In this document: positions 1 to 6,802 of the stretch, piece by piece | How the letters are laid out: every line of letters starts with the position of its first letter | Position numbering within the stretch: the first letter of the stretch is position 1 | Source: Desulfocapsa sp. | Lineage (GTDB): Bacteria > Desulfobacterota > Desulfobulbia > Desulfobulbales > CG2-30-60-27 | Assembly: GCA_020717925.1 (NCBI GenBank) | Contig: DYDL01000009.1 | Span: 1-32,716 of the forward strand | Reading direction: 5' to 3' | DNA: 32,716 nt | The notes under the pieces: generated by a model | Database searches by the model: none | What the model was told of the DNA's origin: nothing | Seen by the model: only the letters and a program-made list of their open reading frames with translations | Program-made: the position numbers and the translations under genes

Positions 1-402
1 ATCCAGCACCGGCGCCAGGTTCAGGTTGATGCCGATCTCTCGCAGTTCGCGGGCGCAGGTGCGGGCATAAGCGGTCAGGGCGGTGATTGGGTCTGGTCCC
101 TCGGCCAGGTCCCGGGCATGGCCGAACTGGGTGAAGGGCACTGGCAGCCGGGTGACGCTGCCGCCCTCCTGGTCGATGGCGATGAGTGGCGCGGCCAGGC
201 CGGCCGCGGCGCAACGCTCGCGCAGGTCACGACAGAGGGCGGCGAGTTGGGCCGGGTCTTTTACGTTGCGCTTAAAGAGGATGAAGTGGCTGACGCCGTC
301 CTCGCCAATGAGGGCGCGGGTTGAATCATCCAATTCCGGGCCGGGCAGGCCGACCATGCAGAGGCGGCCAAGTTCTTTGACGGCAAGGGGTAGTGAGGTC
401 AT
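1..402 (-). CDS. nagZ: Beta-N-acetylhexosaminidase NagZ, N-terminal part (cut by window start)
   Basis: This frame is missing from the ORF track because it is open to the window edge. I translated it by hand from the ATG at 402-400; it gives 134 codons without a stop. The N-terminus (MTSLPLAVKELGRLCMVG) is followed by a TRALIGEDGVSHFILFKRN segment and the family hallmark IAIDQEGGSVTRL. These are typical of glycoside hydrolase family 3 NagZ, which removes N-acetylglucosamine from muropeptides in cytoplasmic cell-wall recycling. The catalytic His/Asp loop would lie in the missing part. The start is 3 bases after the queC stop codon, so the two are very probably co-transcribed. The only uncertainty is the missing C-terminal two thirds. 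Confidence 0.9.
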   Translation of the reverse strand, partial: MTSLPLAVKELGRLCMVGLPGPELDDSTRALIGEDGVSHFILFKRNVKDPAQLAALCRDLRERCAAAGLAAPLIAIDQEGGSVTRLPVPFTQFGHARDLAEGPDPITALTAYARTCARELREIGINLNLAPVLD

Positions 403-405
403 GGG

Positions 406-1116
406 TTATCTCGGGGCGTAAGGGGCTGGATCCATAATCCCCGCTTCCTGGAAGCCTTTAAGCCGCAACTGACAGGCATCGCAACGGCCGCAGGCCCGGC
501 CGGCTTGGTCCGGGTCGTAGCAGGAGTGGGTGCGTCCATAGTCCACCTTGAGCCGCAGGCCGGTCTCGATGATCTCTTTTTTTGACAGTCGCAGGAGCGG
601 GGCGTGGACAGTGAAGGGGTTGCTGCCCTCCCGGCCCGCCCTGGTGCCAAGGTTGGCCACTTGCTGGAAGGCCGCAAGAAAGTCGGGGCGACAGTCCGGA
701 TAGCCGGAGAAGTCCACCGCGTTCACGCCGATGAAGATGTCATGCGCGCCCAGCACTTCGGCCCAGGACATGGCATAGGCAAGGAAAATGGTATTGCGGC
801 CCGGCACATAAGTAACAGGGATGCCGGACTCCATTTCGTTCAGGGAGCGGCCCTTGGGCACGGCCGTGGCAGTGGTCAGGGCCGAGCCGCCGATCTTGTC
901 GAGATCGAGATGCAATACCAGATGGTCGGCCGCTCCCATGATGTTGGCCAGAGCTCGGGCCCGTTCCACCTCAATGGCCTGGCGCTGGCCGTAGGAGAAG
1001 GTGAGGCAATAACAGTTGTAGCCCGACTCCCTGGCCATGGCCAGCACGGTGGTTGAGTCGAGCCCGCCGCTGTAAAGGACAACGGCCTTGGGGGCATTGG
1101 TGGCGTCTGAGATCAT
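406..1116 (-). CDS. queC: 7-cyano-7-deazaguanine synthase QueC
   Basis: QueC converts 7-carboxy-7-deazaguanine to preQ0 with ATP and ammonia in queuosine biosynthesis in the cytoplasm. The N-terminal PP-loop SGGLDSTT is clear, followed by [25 protein letters not shown] and [15 protein letters not shown], all QueC signatures. The C-terminal zinc site is [16 protein letters not shown], with four Cys. I chose the ATG at 1116 (236 aa) because the family starts only a few residues before the PP-loop. An upstream ATG at 1161 would add 15 non-conserved residues and give 251 aa; neither start has a strong ribosome binding site. The gene is 3 bases upstream of nagZ and divergent from the FlhB-like gene. 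Confidence 0.95.
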   Translation of the reverse strand: MISDATNAPKAVVLYSGGLDSTTVLAMARESGYNCYCLTFSYGQRQAIEVERARALANIMGAADHLVLHLDLDKIGGSALTTATAVPKGRSLNEMESGIPVTYVPGRNTIFLAYAMSWAEVLGAHDIFIGVNAVDFSGYPDCRPDFLAAFQQVANLGTRAGREGSNPFTVHAPLLRLSKKEIIETGLRLKVDYGRTHSCYDPDQAGRACGRCDACQLRLKGFQEAGIMDPAPYAPR

Positions 1117-1181
1117 GGCGGTTCTTACCCGGAACGTATGGTCAGCGCAAGGTTCTTTCATGTCCTGGCGGCGAAGTCCGC

Positions 1182-1210
1182 TTGAATTCCCTGGGGGCCT
1201 GCGCTATTAC
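1182..1210 (+). promoter_or_regulatory. Candidate sigma-70 promoter for the FlhB-like gene
   Basis: TTGAAT (1182-1187) and TATTAC (1205-1210) are separated by exactly 17 bases. This places a start of transcription about 25 bases before the ATG at 1241. Each box matches four of six consensus bases. It lies in the divergent gap with queC. The position is sensible, but it is a pattern match only. Confidence 0.4.
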
Positions 1211-1240
1211 CAGATATATGTTGAGCATGGAGGAACCATC

Positions 1241-1552
1241 ATGACCGAAAAAGAGGGCGCCGGCAAGAAGGGCAAGATGAAAAAGGCGGTGGCGCTCCGC
1301 TACGACAAGGACAAGGAGGCCGCCCCCCGGGTGATCGGTAAGGGCATGGGCGAACTGGCCGAACGGATCATCGCCCTGGCCCGGGAGCACAACATCCCTA
1401 TCCGCGAGGACGCCGACCTGGTGGAGATTCTTGCCCGCCTCAACCTGAACGCCCAGATTCCACCGGAAACCTACCTGTTGGTGGCCGAGATTCTGGCCTT
1501 TATTTACCGGGCCAACGAGAAGTACAAAGACCCTGTGAGGCCCGGACCCTGA
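1241..1552 (+). CDS. FlhB C-terminal-domain homologue (EscU/YscU/HrcU-type, stand-alone)
   Basis: The protein has 103 residues. After a Lys-rich start (MTEKEGAGKKGKMKK), the sequence AVALRYDKDKEAAPRVIGKG, then AERIIALAREHNIPI and DADLVEILARLNLNAQIP, matches the cytoplasmic C-terminal domain of the flagellar export switch protein FlhB, without the membrane part and without the NPTH autocleavage motif. Similar stand-alone FlhB-C proteins (FlhX, Bacillus YlqH) occur in many flagellated bacteria and can partly replace the cleaved FlhB domain. I chose the ATG at 1241 because it follows GGAGG at a good distance; the ORF track start at 1088 lies inside queC. Its place just before the flagellar operon fits an export role. 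Confidence 0.85.
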   Translation: MTEKEGAGKKGKMKKAVALRYDKDKEAAPRVIGKGMGELAERIIALAREHNIPIREDADLVEILARLNLNAQIPPETYLLVAEILAFIYRANEKYKDPVRPGP

Positions 1553-1659
1553 TGCAGACCTTGCGGGAGGTTCTGGTCCGCCCGGCCTGGTCGCATGGTT
1601 ATGGGTTGCGCCTGGGAAAAAAATGCCCACCTGGCATGACCGGTAGCCGTTGCCCGCGC

Positions 1660-1683
1660 CAGGCGGGGCTGGCCTGTTTTATT
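1660..1683 (+). terminator. Weak candidate terminator after the FlhB-like gene
   Basis: CAGGC and GCCTG form a 5-base stem around a 7-base loop, directly followed by TTTTATT. A competing CCCGC/GCGGG hairpin overlaps its left side. The stem is short, so this is only suggestive. The rest of 1553-1851 shows no gene that I can support. Confidence 0.3.
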
Positions 1684-1851
1684 GCTGTAACTGACTGAAA
1701 TCACTTGCCGAACGACGTGGTTCCAGTTTTTTGTGGCCATCTTTTTGACGCTTTCCTTTTGGTCATCATTATCCTTTCCGGTCGTGTTCTCCTGCCATTT
1801 CCCCTTGTCCTACAAGCCATTCCAGCCATTCCCCATTTCTTTTTTCCGCCA

Positions 1852-1867
1852 TGGCACGCCAGTTGCA
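1852..1867 (+). promoter_or_regulatory. Sigma-54 (RpoN) promoter of the flgF operon
   Basis: TGGCACGCCAGTTGCA matches the -24/-12 consensus TGGCACG-N4-TTGCW at every conserved base, with exactly 10 bases between the GG and the GC. Transcription would begin near 1878, giving a leader of about 168 bases before flgF. Sigma-54 control of rod, ring and hook genes is known in many Proteobacteria and Desulfobacterota. An enhancer site for the activator was not identified upstream. Confidence 0.88.
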
Positions 1868-1883
1868 TTTAGTTTTGGTGTAA

Positions 1884-1923
1884 CTACTCAGGTGGATAGT
1901 CCGTAGCTGTTTAGGTGGATAGT
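1884..1923 (+). repeat. Two direct copies of a 17-base motif in the flgF leader
   Basis: CTACTCAGGTGGATAGT (1884-1900) and CTGTTTAGGTGGATAGT (1907-1923) differ at three transitions and share AGGTGGATAGT exactly, with a period of 23 bases. They lie a few bases after the predicted sigma-54 start site. Two readings are possible: leader RNA sites holding GGA cores for CsrA, or the multiple terminal repeats of an IS21-type element end. Neither is proven. Confidence 0.65.
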
Positions 1924-1931
1924 GGGGGAAT

Positions 1932-1953
1932 AACCATGCGGGAGCCCATGGTT
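1932..1953 (+). promoter_or_regulatory. Leader hairpin with GGA in the loop
   Basis: AACCATG and CATGGTT form a perfect 7-base stem around the 8-base loop CGGGAGCC. The loop exposes GGGA, and the stem sequesters the ATG of the small leader reading frame. A GGA in a hairpin loop is the usual CsrA recognition form, and csrA itself is in this operon. The structure is seen; the regulation is inferred. Confidence 0.4.
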
Positions 1954-2049
1954 GGAGCCTTTATTCGTTTTTTGCCTACTCCTAACAGACTACAGTCTAA
2001 ACAACCTGAGCAGCTATTTTTGGGTGAACATAAGAGAGGTGCGCCGTGA
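1936..2049 (+). CDS. Possible 37-aa leader peptide overlapping the flgF start
   Basis: ATG at 1936 opens 37 codons ending in TGA at 2047-2049, which overlaps the GTG start of flgF in a GTGA arrangement typical of translational coupling. A GGGGGA stretch lies about 8 bases before the ATG. The product begins MREPMVGAFIRFLP and is basic; I recognise no family. Its codons (CTA, AGA, TTT, CCT) are less GC-rich than those of neighbouring genes, so it may be chance, or part of an inserted sequence. It is too short for the ORF track. Confidence 0.3.
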   Translation: MREPMVGAFIRFLPTPNRLQSKQPEQLFLGEHKRGAP

Positions 2050-2777
2050 TAATCCGTAACCGCCTGGGAATGACCGAAGCCGCTGAAACCATGCTGGCTC
2101 AGCAGAACCGCATGGATCAGGTGGCCAATAATATCGCCAACGTCGATACCGCCGGGTTCAAGCGGGAAAAGGTCACCTTCTGGGAAATGCTTTACCAGGC
2201 CAGCGACAACCAAATGCGGGTGGGCAAGGGTCTGAAGCCTGTCACCGACCAGAGCGGCGGGCCGGTGAAGATGACCGGTAACCCGCTTGACGTGGCCATC
2301 CAGGGCGAAGGCTTCTTCAAGGTTCAGAGCCCGGACGGGGTGCGATACACCCGGGCCGGCAACTTTCTTTTGAACGAGCAGGGCCAGTTGGTCATGCCTG
2401 GCGGCAACCTGGTGCTCGGGGACGGTGGCGCCATTGTGCTGGGTGAGGGCCAGGTGAGCATAGGCCGGGACGGCACTATCGCCCAGAAGGGGGTGGCGGT
2501 CGGTCAGTTGGCCGTGGTCACCTTTGAGGACACGGCAGCCTTGGCGCGAGAAGGCACCAATCTTTTTCGTCTCCAGGAGGGGGCTGGTGGGGAGGCGCAG
2601 CCGCTGGAGTTCGAGGTCAAACAGGGCTACGTTGAACAATCCAATGTCCAGTCCATCCTGGAAATGACCGCGATGATCGATCTCTCCCGGGATTACGAGA
2701 GTCAGCAAAAGGCGATGCGTACCTTGGATGACATTGATGCCATGGCCACCCAGAGAGTCGGGAAATTGACAGGGTAA
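2046..2777 (+). CDS. flgF: Flagellar basal-body rod protein FlgF
   Basis: FlgF is a proximal rod subunit of the flagellar axle, exported by the flagellar type III system to the periplasm. The protein has 243 residues, the family's usual size. The N-terminal rod signature is MDQVANNIANVDTAGFKRE, the central part has the rod/hook VAIQGEGFFKV and YTRAGNF motifs, and the C-terminus ends in the conserved helix around VQSILEMTAMIDLSRDYESQQKAM. The start is GTG at 2046, preceded by GAGAGG at a good distance and overlapping the small leader frame. It is shorter than the following gene and more divergent from FlgG, which supports FlgF rather than a second FlgG. Confidence 0.93.
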   Translation: MIIRNRLGMTEAAETMLAQQNRMDQVANNIANVDTAGFKREKVTFWEMLYQASDNQMRVGKGLKPVTDQSGGPVKMTGNPLDVAIQGEGFFKVQSPDGVRYTRAGNFLLNEQGQLVMPGGNLVLGDGGAIVLGEGQVSIGRDGTIAQKGVAVGQLAVVTFEDTAALAREGTNLFRLQEGAGGEAQPLEFEVKQGYVEQSNVQSILEMTAMIDLSRDYESQQKAMRTLDDIDAMATQRVGKLTG

Positions 2778-2854
2778 GCGGAGAAAATTGGGGGCGTGGT
2801 AACGACGAAAGAAGCAAAGGCCGGGAACGGGCCATCATCATCAGCGAGGCTATT

Positions 2855-3637
2855 ATGATTCGAGCATTGTATACCTCCACCACCGGCATGAGCGGCCAGC
2901 AACTGCAGTTGGACGTGATCTCCAACAACCTGGCCAATGTCAACACCTCGGGCTTTAAGAAGGCGAGGGCCCAGTTCGAGGATCTGATGTATCAGACCCT
3001 CCGCGAGGTCGGGGTGACAACGGCGGGTGGCGGCATGGTGCCCACCGGGGTGCAGGTCGGCATGGGAGTTCGGCCTACGGCGGTGATGCGCATCTTTACC
3101 CAGGGTGATTTTCAGCAAACCGGTAACGAACTGGACTTTGCCATTGAGGGCGCCGGTTTTTTCAAGGTGCTGCACGATGGCAACGAGTTCTACACCAGGG
3201 CCGGCAACTTCACGCGGGATGTCGATGGCTTTCTGGTTACCGCCAATGGCGACCGGTTGCAGCCTGAATTCGCCATCCCCGCTGGCACGGTGAGTATCGC
3301 GGTTGACGCCGGAGGTTTGCTGGTGGCCACGGATGCCAATCAGCAGCAACTCGGGTCGGTGCAGCTCACCCTGGGCAACTTCATCAACCCGGCCGGCCTC
3401 AAGGCCAAGGGCGCCAACCTGTTTCAGATCACCGAGGCCTCTGGTCCCGTGGTTGAGGCCAATCCCGGCACCGAGGGATTGGGCACCGTCGCCCAACGGG
3501 TGCTGGAGACCTCCAACGTGGACGTGACCGAGGAGATCGTTAATCTCATCATTACCCAGCGGGCCTTTGAGGCCAGTTCCAAGGGCATTCAGACGGCCGA
3601 TCAACTGCTGCAGATCAGCAACGGGCTGATCCGTTAA
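2855..3637 (+). CDS. flgG: Flagellar basal-body rod protein FlgG
   Basis: FlgG forms the distal rod. The 260-residue length is nearly that of enterobacterial FlgG. It begins MIRALYTSTTGMSGQQLQL and continues VISNNLANVNTSGFKKARA, the classic FlgG start. The middle has DFAIEGAGFFKV and YTRAGNFTRD; the C-terminus carries TSNVDVTEEIVNLIITQRAFE, the diagnostic FlgG coiled-coil segment. It follows flgF after 77 bases with no promoter that I could recognise, so it is probably in the same transcript. GCGAGG precedes the ATG. Confidence 0.97.
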   Translation: MIRALYTSTTGMSGQQLQLDVISNNLANVNTSGFKKARAQFEDLMYQTLREVGVTTAGGGMVPTGVQVGMGVRPTAVMRIFTQGDFQQTGNELDFAIEGAGFFKVLHDGNEFYTRAGNFTRDVDGFLVTANGDRLQPEFAIPAGTVSIAVDAGGLLVATDANQQQLGSVQLTLGNFINPAGLKAKGANLFQITEASGPVVEANPGTEGLGTVAQRVLETSNVDVTEEIVNLIITQRAFEASSKGIQTADQLLQISNGLIR

Positions 3638-3649
3638 GGGAAAGGTGCC

Positions 3650-4384
3650 ATGCGGTTTTTCAGGATGCCGGTGTTCTTGGTGGCGGCCCTGTGGGTGGCC
3701 GTGGCCCTGCTGGTATCACAGCCCCTGTCCGCTGGCGACACCCAGACAGTGGAGCAGTCCCGGCTGGCGCAAGCCTTTCTGGCGCTGGTCACCGATGGCA
3801 CGCCTTGGCCGGCCGCCGATCTGGCCGTGGAAGAATTTTCCGCCACGCCGTCTATTCTCACCCTGCCCGTCGGAACCTTGGCATTCCGGACTCTCAATCA
3901 GACGCATGCCCAGTATCTTGGGCGAAAAAGGCTGCAGGTAGCGGTGCTGGTGAACGGCCGGGAGGAAGGCAGGGTGACAATGTCCGGCCAGCTCAAGTTG
4001 TTTGGGGAGGTGGTGGTCGCGGCCCGGCGGATGAATCGCCACAAATTGCTAGGGGCCGAAGACCTGCGGCCGGTACGCCGCGATATCTCCCAACTGGACC
4101 CGGATCTGTTGCGCGCCCCGGAGGCGGCCATCGGCTTACGGCTCAAGAATTCGGTCCAGGCCGGTGAACCGCTGTCAGCCGCCATGGTGGAAGCACCGCC
4201 CCTGGTGCGGCGTGGCAGCCTGGTCACCATCGTGGCCGAGGGTGACCGCATCAGCATCAGCGTGCCCGGTGAGTTGCGCGGCAGCGGGGCCAAAGGCGAG
4301 GTCGTGCGGGTCAAGAATCTCATGAGCCGGCGTGAGATCATGGCCCAGGTCGTGGACGAGAACACGGTCCGGGTTACTTTTTAA
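3650..4384 (+). CDS. flgA: Flagellar P-ring assembly chaperone FlgA
   Basis: FlgA is a periplasmic chaperone that helps FlgI polymerise into the P ring around the rod. The 244-residue product has a Sec signal peptide (MRFFRMPVFLVAALWVAVAL... with a likely cut after ...PLSA, about residue 28). The C-terminal half is a SAF-type domain: RRMNRHKLLGAEDLRPVRRD, then AAIGLRLKNSVQAGEPLSAAMVE, and a terminal region with GDRISISVPGELRGSGAKGE. GGGAAAGG precedes the ATG. It sits 12 bases after flgG and just before flgH, the usual gene order. Confidence 0.95.
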   Translation: MRFFRMPVFLVAALWVAVALLVSQPLSAGDTQTVEQSRLAQAFLALVTDGTPWPAADLAVEEFSATPSILTLPVGTLAFRTLNQTHAQYLGRKRLQVAVLVNGREEGRVTMSGQLKLFGEVVVAARRMNRHKLLGAEDLRPVRRDISQLDPDLLRAPEAAIGLRLKNSVQAGEPLSAAMVEAPPLVRRGSLVTIVAEGDRISISVPGELRGSGAKGEVVRVKNLMSRREIMAQVVDENTVRVTF

Positions 4385-4397
4385 GGAGGGGCGTCTC

Positions 4398-5117
4398 ATG
4401 GGAAGAGCGGGAAACATTCTGGTGTTATTCGGCCTGCTGGTTCTGTTGTCCGCTTGCCTGACCACCGGTCCCAAGGCGGTGAACCCGGAGACGGCGGGGG
4501 CCTTGCCGCCCCGCTATGCCCTGCCCGAGGTGGGCAACCGCGAGGCCGTGCCCCGGCCCGGGACCATCTATGCAGCGGGCAATGCCTTCGATCTTTACAG
4601 CGATCGGCGGGCCCACCGGGTGGGAGATATCCTGCTGGTCAGCATCGTGGAAACCTCAAGCGGCACCAAGAAGGCCTCGACCAAAACGAAACGCGATTCC
4701 AGTGTCACCGGCGGCATCTCCGCCCTGTTCGGGGTGGAAAAGTGGTTGAGCGACAACAACTCCCGCTTCACCCCTTCGCAGTCCAGCCTTTCCGCCGGGC
4801 TGACCAATGATTTTGATGGATCCGGGGAAACCAAGGACGACAGCAAGGTGACCGCCACCTTGTCAGCCCGGGTCATTGAGGTCACCCTGGAAGGCAACTT
4901 GATGATCCGCGGTTACCGTGAGGTACGGCTCAACAACCAAACCCAGTTCCTTATCGTCTCCGGCCTGGTGCGGCCCGAGGATGTGTCCAGGGACAACTCC
5001 GTGCTTTCATCCCATATCGCCGATGCCCGCATCGAATACAGTGGCACTGGCGTCATCAGCGACAAGCAGCAGCCCGGCTGGCTGGCGCGGGGGCTTGACC
5101 TGATCTGGCCGTTTTAA
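4398..5117 (+). CDS. flgH: Flagellar L-ring lipoprotein FlgH
   Basis: FlgH forms the outer-membrane L ring of the basal body. The start at 4398 follows AAGGAGGGG; the ORF track start at 4332 lies inside flgA. The 239-residue protein opens with a lipoprotein signal whose lipobox is LLSAC, with the lipidated Cys at residue 20. Later segments are typical: YSDRRAHRVGDILLVSIVE, the Ser/Thr-rich middle, VTATLSARVIEVTLEGNLMIRG and VSGLVRPEDVSRDNSVLSS, and IEYSGTGVISDKQQPGW near the end. A 239-base gap with its own sigma-54 promoter separates it from flgI. Confidence 0.97.
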   Translation: MGRAGNILVLFGLLVLLSACLTTGPKAVNPETAGALPPRYALPEVGNREAVPRPGTIYAAGNAFDLYSDRRAHRVGDILLVSIVETSSGTKKASTKTKRDSSVTGGISALFGVEKWLSDNNSRFTPSQSSLSAGLTNDFDGSGETKDDSKVTATLSARVIEVTLEGNLMIRGYREVRLNNQTQFLIVSGLVRPEDVSRDNSVLSSHIADARIEYSGTGVISDKQQPGWLARGLDLIWPF

Positions 5118-5150
5118 GGCGCAAAGGGGCATGCCCTGTTGGCAGGCAAT

Positions 5151-5165
5151 GGGAAAAATTTTCCC
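5151..5165 (+). promoter_or_regulatory. Perfect palindrome GGGAAAAATTTTCCC upstream of the flgI promoter
   Basis: GGGAAAA and TTTTCCC flank one base, about 140 bases before the flgI sigma-54 promoter. That is a plausible distance for an enhancer site of a sigma-54 activator. It could instead be a weak structure after flgH. No regulator is assigned. Confidence 0.3.
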
Positions 5166-5294
5166 GCCCCGCCCGACGGACCACCTCTGTCTAATTGTCC
5201 GGGCTGTTTGGCAAATAATAATTTGTTTAAATGTCAGACTGTTACTTGGTGGTTAAGCTGTCCACTCACCAGTGGCGCACCCCAGGGGCAGGAG

Positions 5295-5310
5295 TGGCAT
5301 ATAACTTGCA
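5295..5310 (+). promoter_or_regulatory. Sigma-54 (RpoN) promoter of flgI-flgJ-flgN-flgK-flgL
   Basis: TGGCATATAACTTGCA has the -24 GG and -12 GC with exactly 10 bases between, and TTGCA is perfect. Transcription would start near 5321, about 36 bases before the flgI ATG at 5357. It falls in the only long gap inside the flagellar cluster, so the cluster is probably two sigma-54 transcription units. Confidence 0.85.
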
Positions 5311-5356
5311 ATTCAGTATGGATAGACGAACGCGTGCACAGGGAGCGACGACTGGA

Positions 5357-6463
5357 ATGACCGAAATGGATGTTGCAACGGGACGGATTTGGCGGCGCAA
5401 CCGGCCATGGTTGCGGGTGGGACTCTGTTGCCTGCTCTGGGCAGTCGTGCTGCCCTTGCCCCAGGCGGCCGCGAGCCGTATCAAGGAGCTGGCGTCGGTA
5501 CAGGGGGTCAGGGACAACCAACTGGTCGGCTTCGGTTTGGTGGTGGGCCTGAATGGCACCGGCGACGGCAATAAGGCCGCGTTCACCAGCCAGGGGCTCA
5601 TCAATATGCTGGAAAATATGGGGGTGCACGTCAACCCGGCGGACGTCAAGGTGAAGAATGTGGCCGGGGTAATGATCACGGCCACCTTGCCCCCCTTTGT
5701 CAAGGCGGGCCAGAGCATTGACGTGACCATCTCCTCCCTGGGCGACGCCTCCTCCCTGCAGGGCGGCACCCTGGTCACCACCCCCATGAAGGGGTTGGAC
5801 GGCCAGGTGTACGCTATTGCCCAGGGCCCCTTGAGCATCGGCGGCATCGAGGTTGAGGGCGGGGCGACTGTCGGCGTGCAGAAGAATCACCTGACGGTTG
5901 GCCGTATTCCGGCCGGCGCCACTGTGGAGCGAGAGGTCGGTCTCACCTTTAATGATCATCGCGCCCTTATCCTCAGCCTCAAACATCCTGATTTCACCAC
6001 GGTGGCGCGCATGGTGGAGGTCATTGACCAGGGGTTGGGCGGCTCTTTTGCCCGGGCCGTGGATGGGGCTACCGTTGAGGTCATGGTGCCCGAGGCCTTT
6101 GTCAAGCAGGAGGTGGCCCTGTTGTCGCGGATCGAGAGCATGGAGGTGGAGTCGGACACCGCAGCCCGAGTGGTGCTTGACGAACGGACCGGCACGGTGG
6201 TCATGGGCGAGAATGTCCGGTTGAAACAACTGGCCCTTTCCCACGGCAAGCTTAGTCTGCGCATTGGGCCGGGCCAGGCCAAGGAGCAGCCGTTGGTTGT
6301 GCCGGGCCAGGACAACAAGCTGGTTACCTTGAATGAGGGGGCCTCCCTGGGTGAGGTGGTAAGAGCCCTGAACTCGGTGGGGGTCACCCCGCGGGACATG
6401 ATCGCCATCCTCCAGTCGATCAAGGCGGCGGGCGCCCTCATGGCTGAACTGGTGATCATCTGA
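5357..6463 (+). CDS. flgI: Flagellar P-ring protein FlgI
   Basis: FlgI assembles into the periplasmic P ring. From the ATG at 5357 the product is 368 residues, the usual family length. The track start at 5231 and the ATG at 5318 lie upstream of the predicted transcription start, so they are unlikely; GGGAG precedes 5357. A basic N-terminus and hydrophobic stretch (RVGLCCLLWAVVLPLPQAAA) form the signal peptide, cut near residue 41. The mature protein begins SRIKELASVQGVRDNQLVGFGLVVGLNGTGD, the FlgI hallmark. Further conserved blocks are DVKVKNVAGVMITATLPPF, GDASSLQGGTLVTTPMKGLD and the C-terminal DMIAILQSIKAAGALMAELVI. Confidence 0.97.
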   Translation: MTEMDVATGRIWRRNRPWLRVGLCCLLWAVVLPLPQAAASRIKELASVQGVRDNQLVGFGLVVGLNGTGDGNKAAFTSQGLINMLENMGVHVNPADVKVKNVAGVMITATLPPFVKAGQSIDVTISSLGDASSLQGGTLVTTPMKGLDGQVYAIAQGPLSIGGIEVEGGATVGVQKNHLTVGRIPAGATVEREVGLTFNDHRALILSLKHPDFTTVARMVEVIDQGLGGSFARAVDGATVEVMVPEAFVKQEVALLSRIESMEVESDTAARVVLDERTGTVVMGENVRLKQLALSHGKLSLRIGPGQAKEQPLVVPGQDNKLVTLNEGASLGEVVRALNSVGVTPRDMIAILQSIKAAGALMAELVII

Positions 6464-6493
6464 GGCAGCACCTTGGTCTGAGAGGAATTTTTT

Positions 6494-6802
6494 ATGGAGA
6501 GCAAGCCAATAGCCACAATAGGGCTCAAGCCGCGGGCCGACGCGGCCGATAACGTCAAAGAGGCGAAACTGCATAAGGCGTGCACCGACTTCGAGGCCAT
6601 CATCCTGCGGCAGATGCTGAAACTCATGCGGGATACGGTGCCCAAGGATGGGCTGTTTCCCCAGAGCCATGCCACGGAAATGTATCAGGGTATGCATGAT
6701 GCCGCCCTGGCCGACAACCTGGCTCAGGGCAAAGGCATGGGGTTTGGCGATCTTCTTTTCCGGCAGCTTTCCGGCCAGATTTTACCTTATAGCAAGAAGT
6801 GA
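6494..6802 (+). CDS. flgJ: Rod-binding protein FlgJ, N-terminal-domain only
   Basis: The 102-residue product corresponds to the rod-capping (N-terminal) domain of FlgJ. The signature is ACTDFEAIILRQMLKLMRDTV, followed by ATEMYQGMHDAALADNLAQGKGMGFGDLL. The muramidase domain found at the C-terminus of enterobacterial FlgJ is absent, as in most non-gamma-proteobacteria; a separate lytic enzyme must open the cell wall for the rod. GAGAGGAA precedes the ATG. Its TGA overlaps the GTG of the next gene. Confidence 0.92.
   Translation: MESKPIATIGLKPRADAADNVKEAKLHKACTDFEAIILRQMLKLMRDTVPKDGLFPQSHATEMYQGMHDAALADNLAQGKGMGFGDLLFRQLSGQILPYSKK

Noticed and set aside
5234-6697. 487-codon minus-strand frame opposite flgI
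   Set aside because: Antisense shadow of flgI and flgJ; composition is that of a reversed GC-rich gene and it spans two real genes and a promoter.
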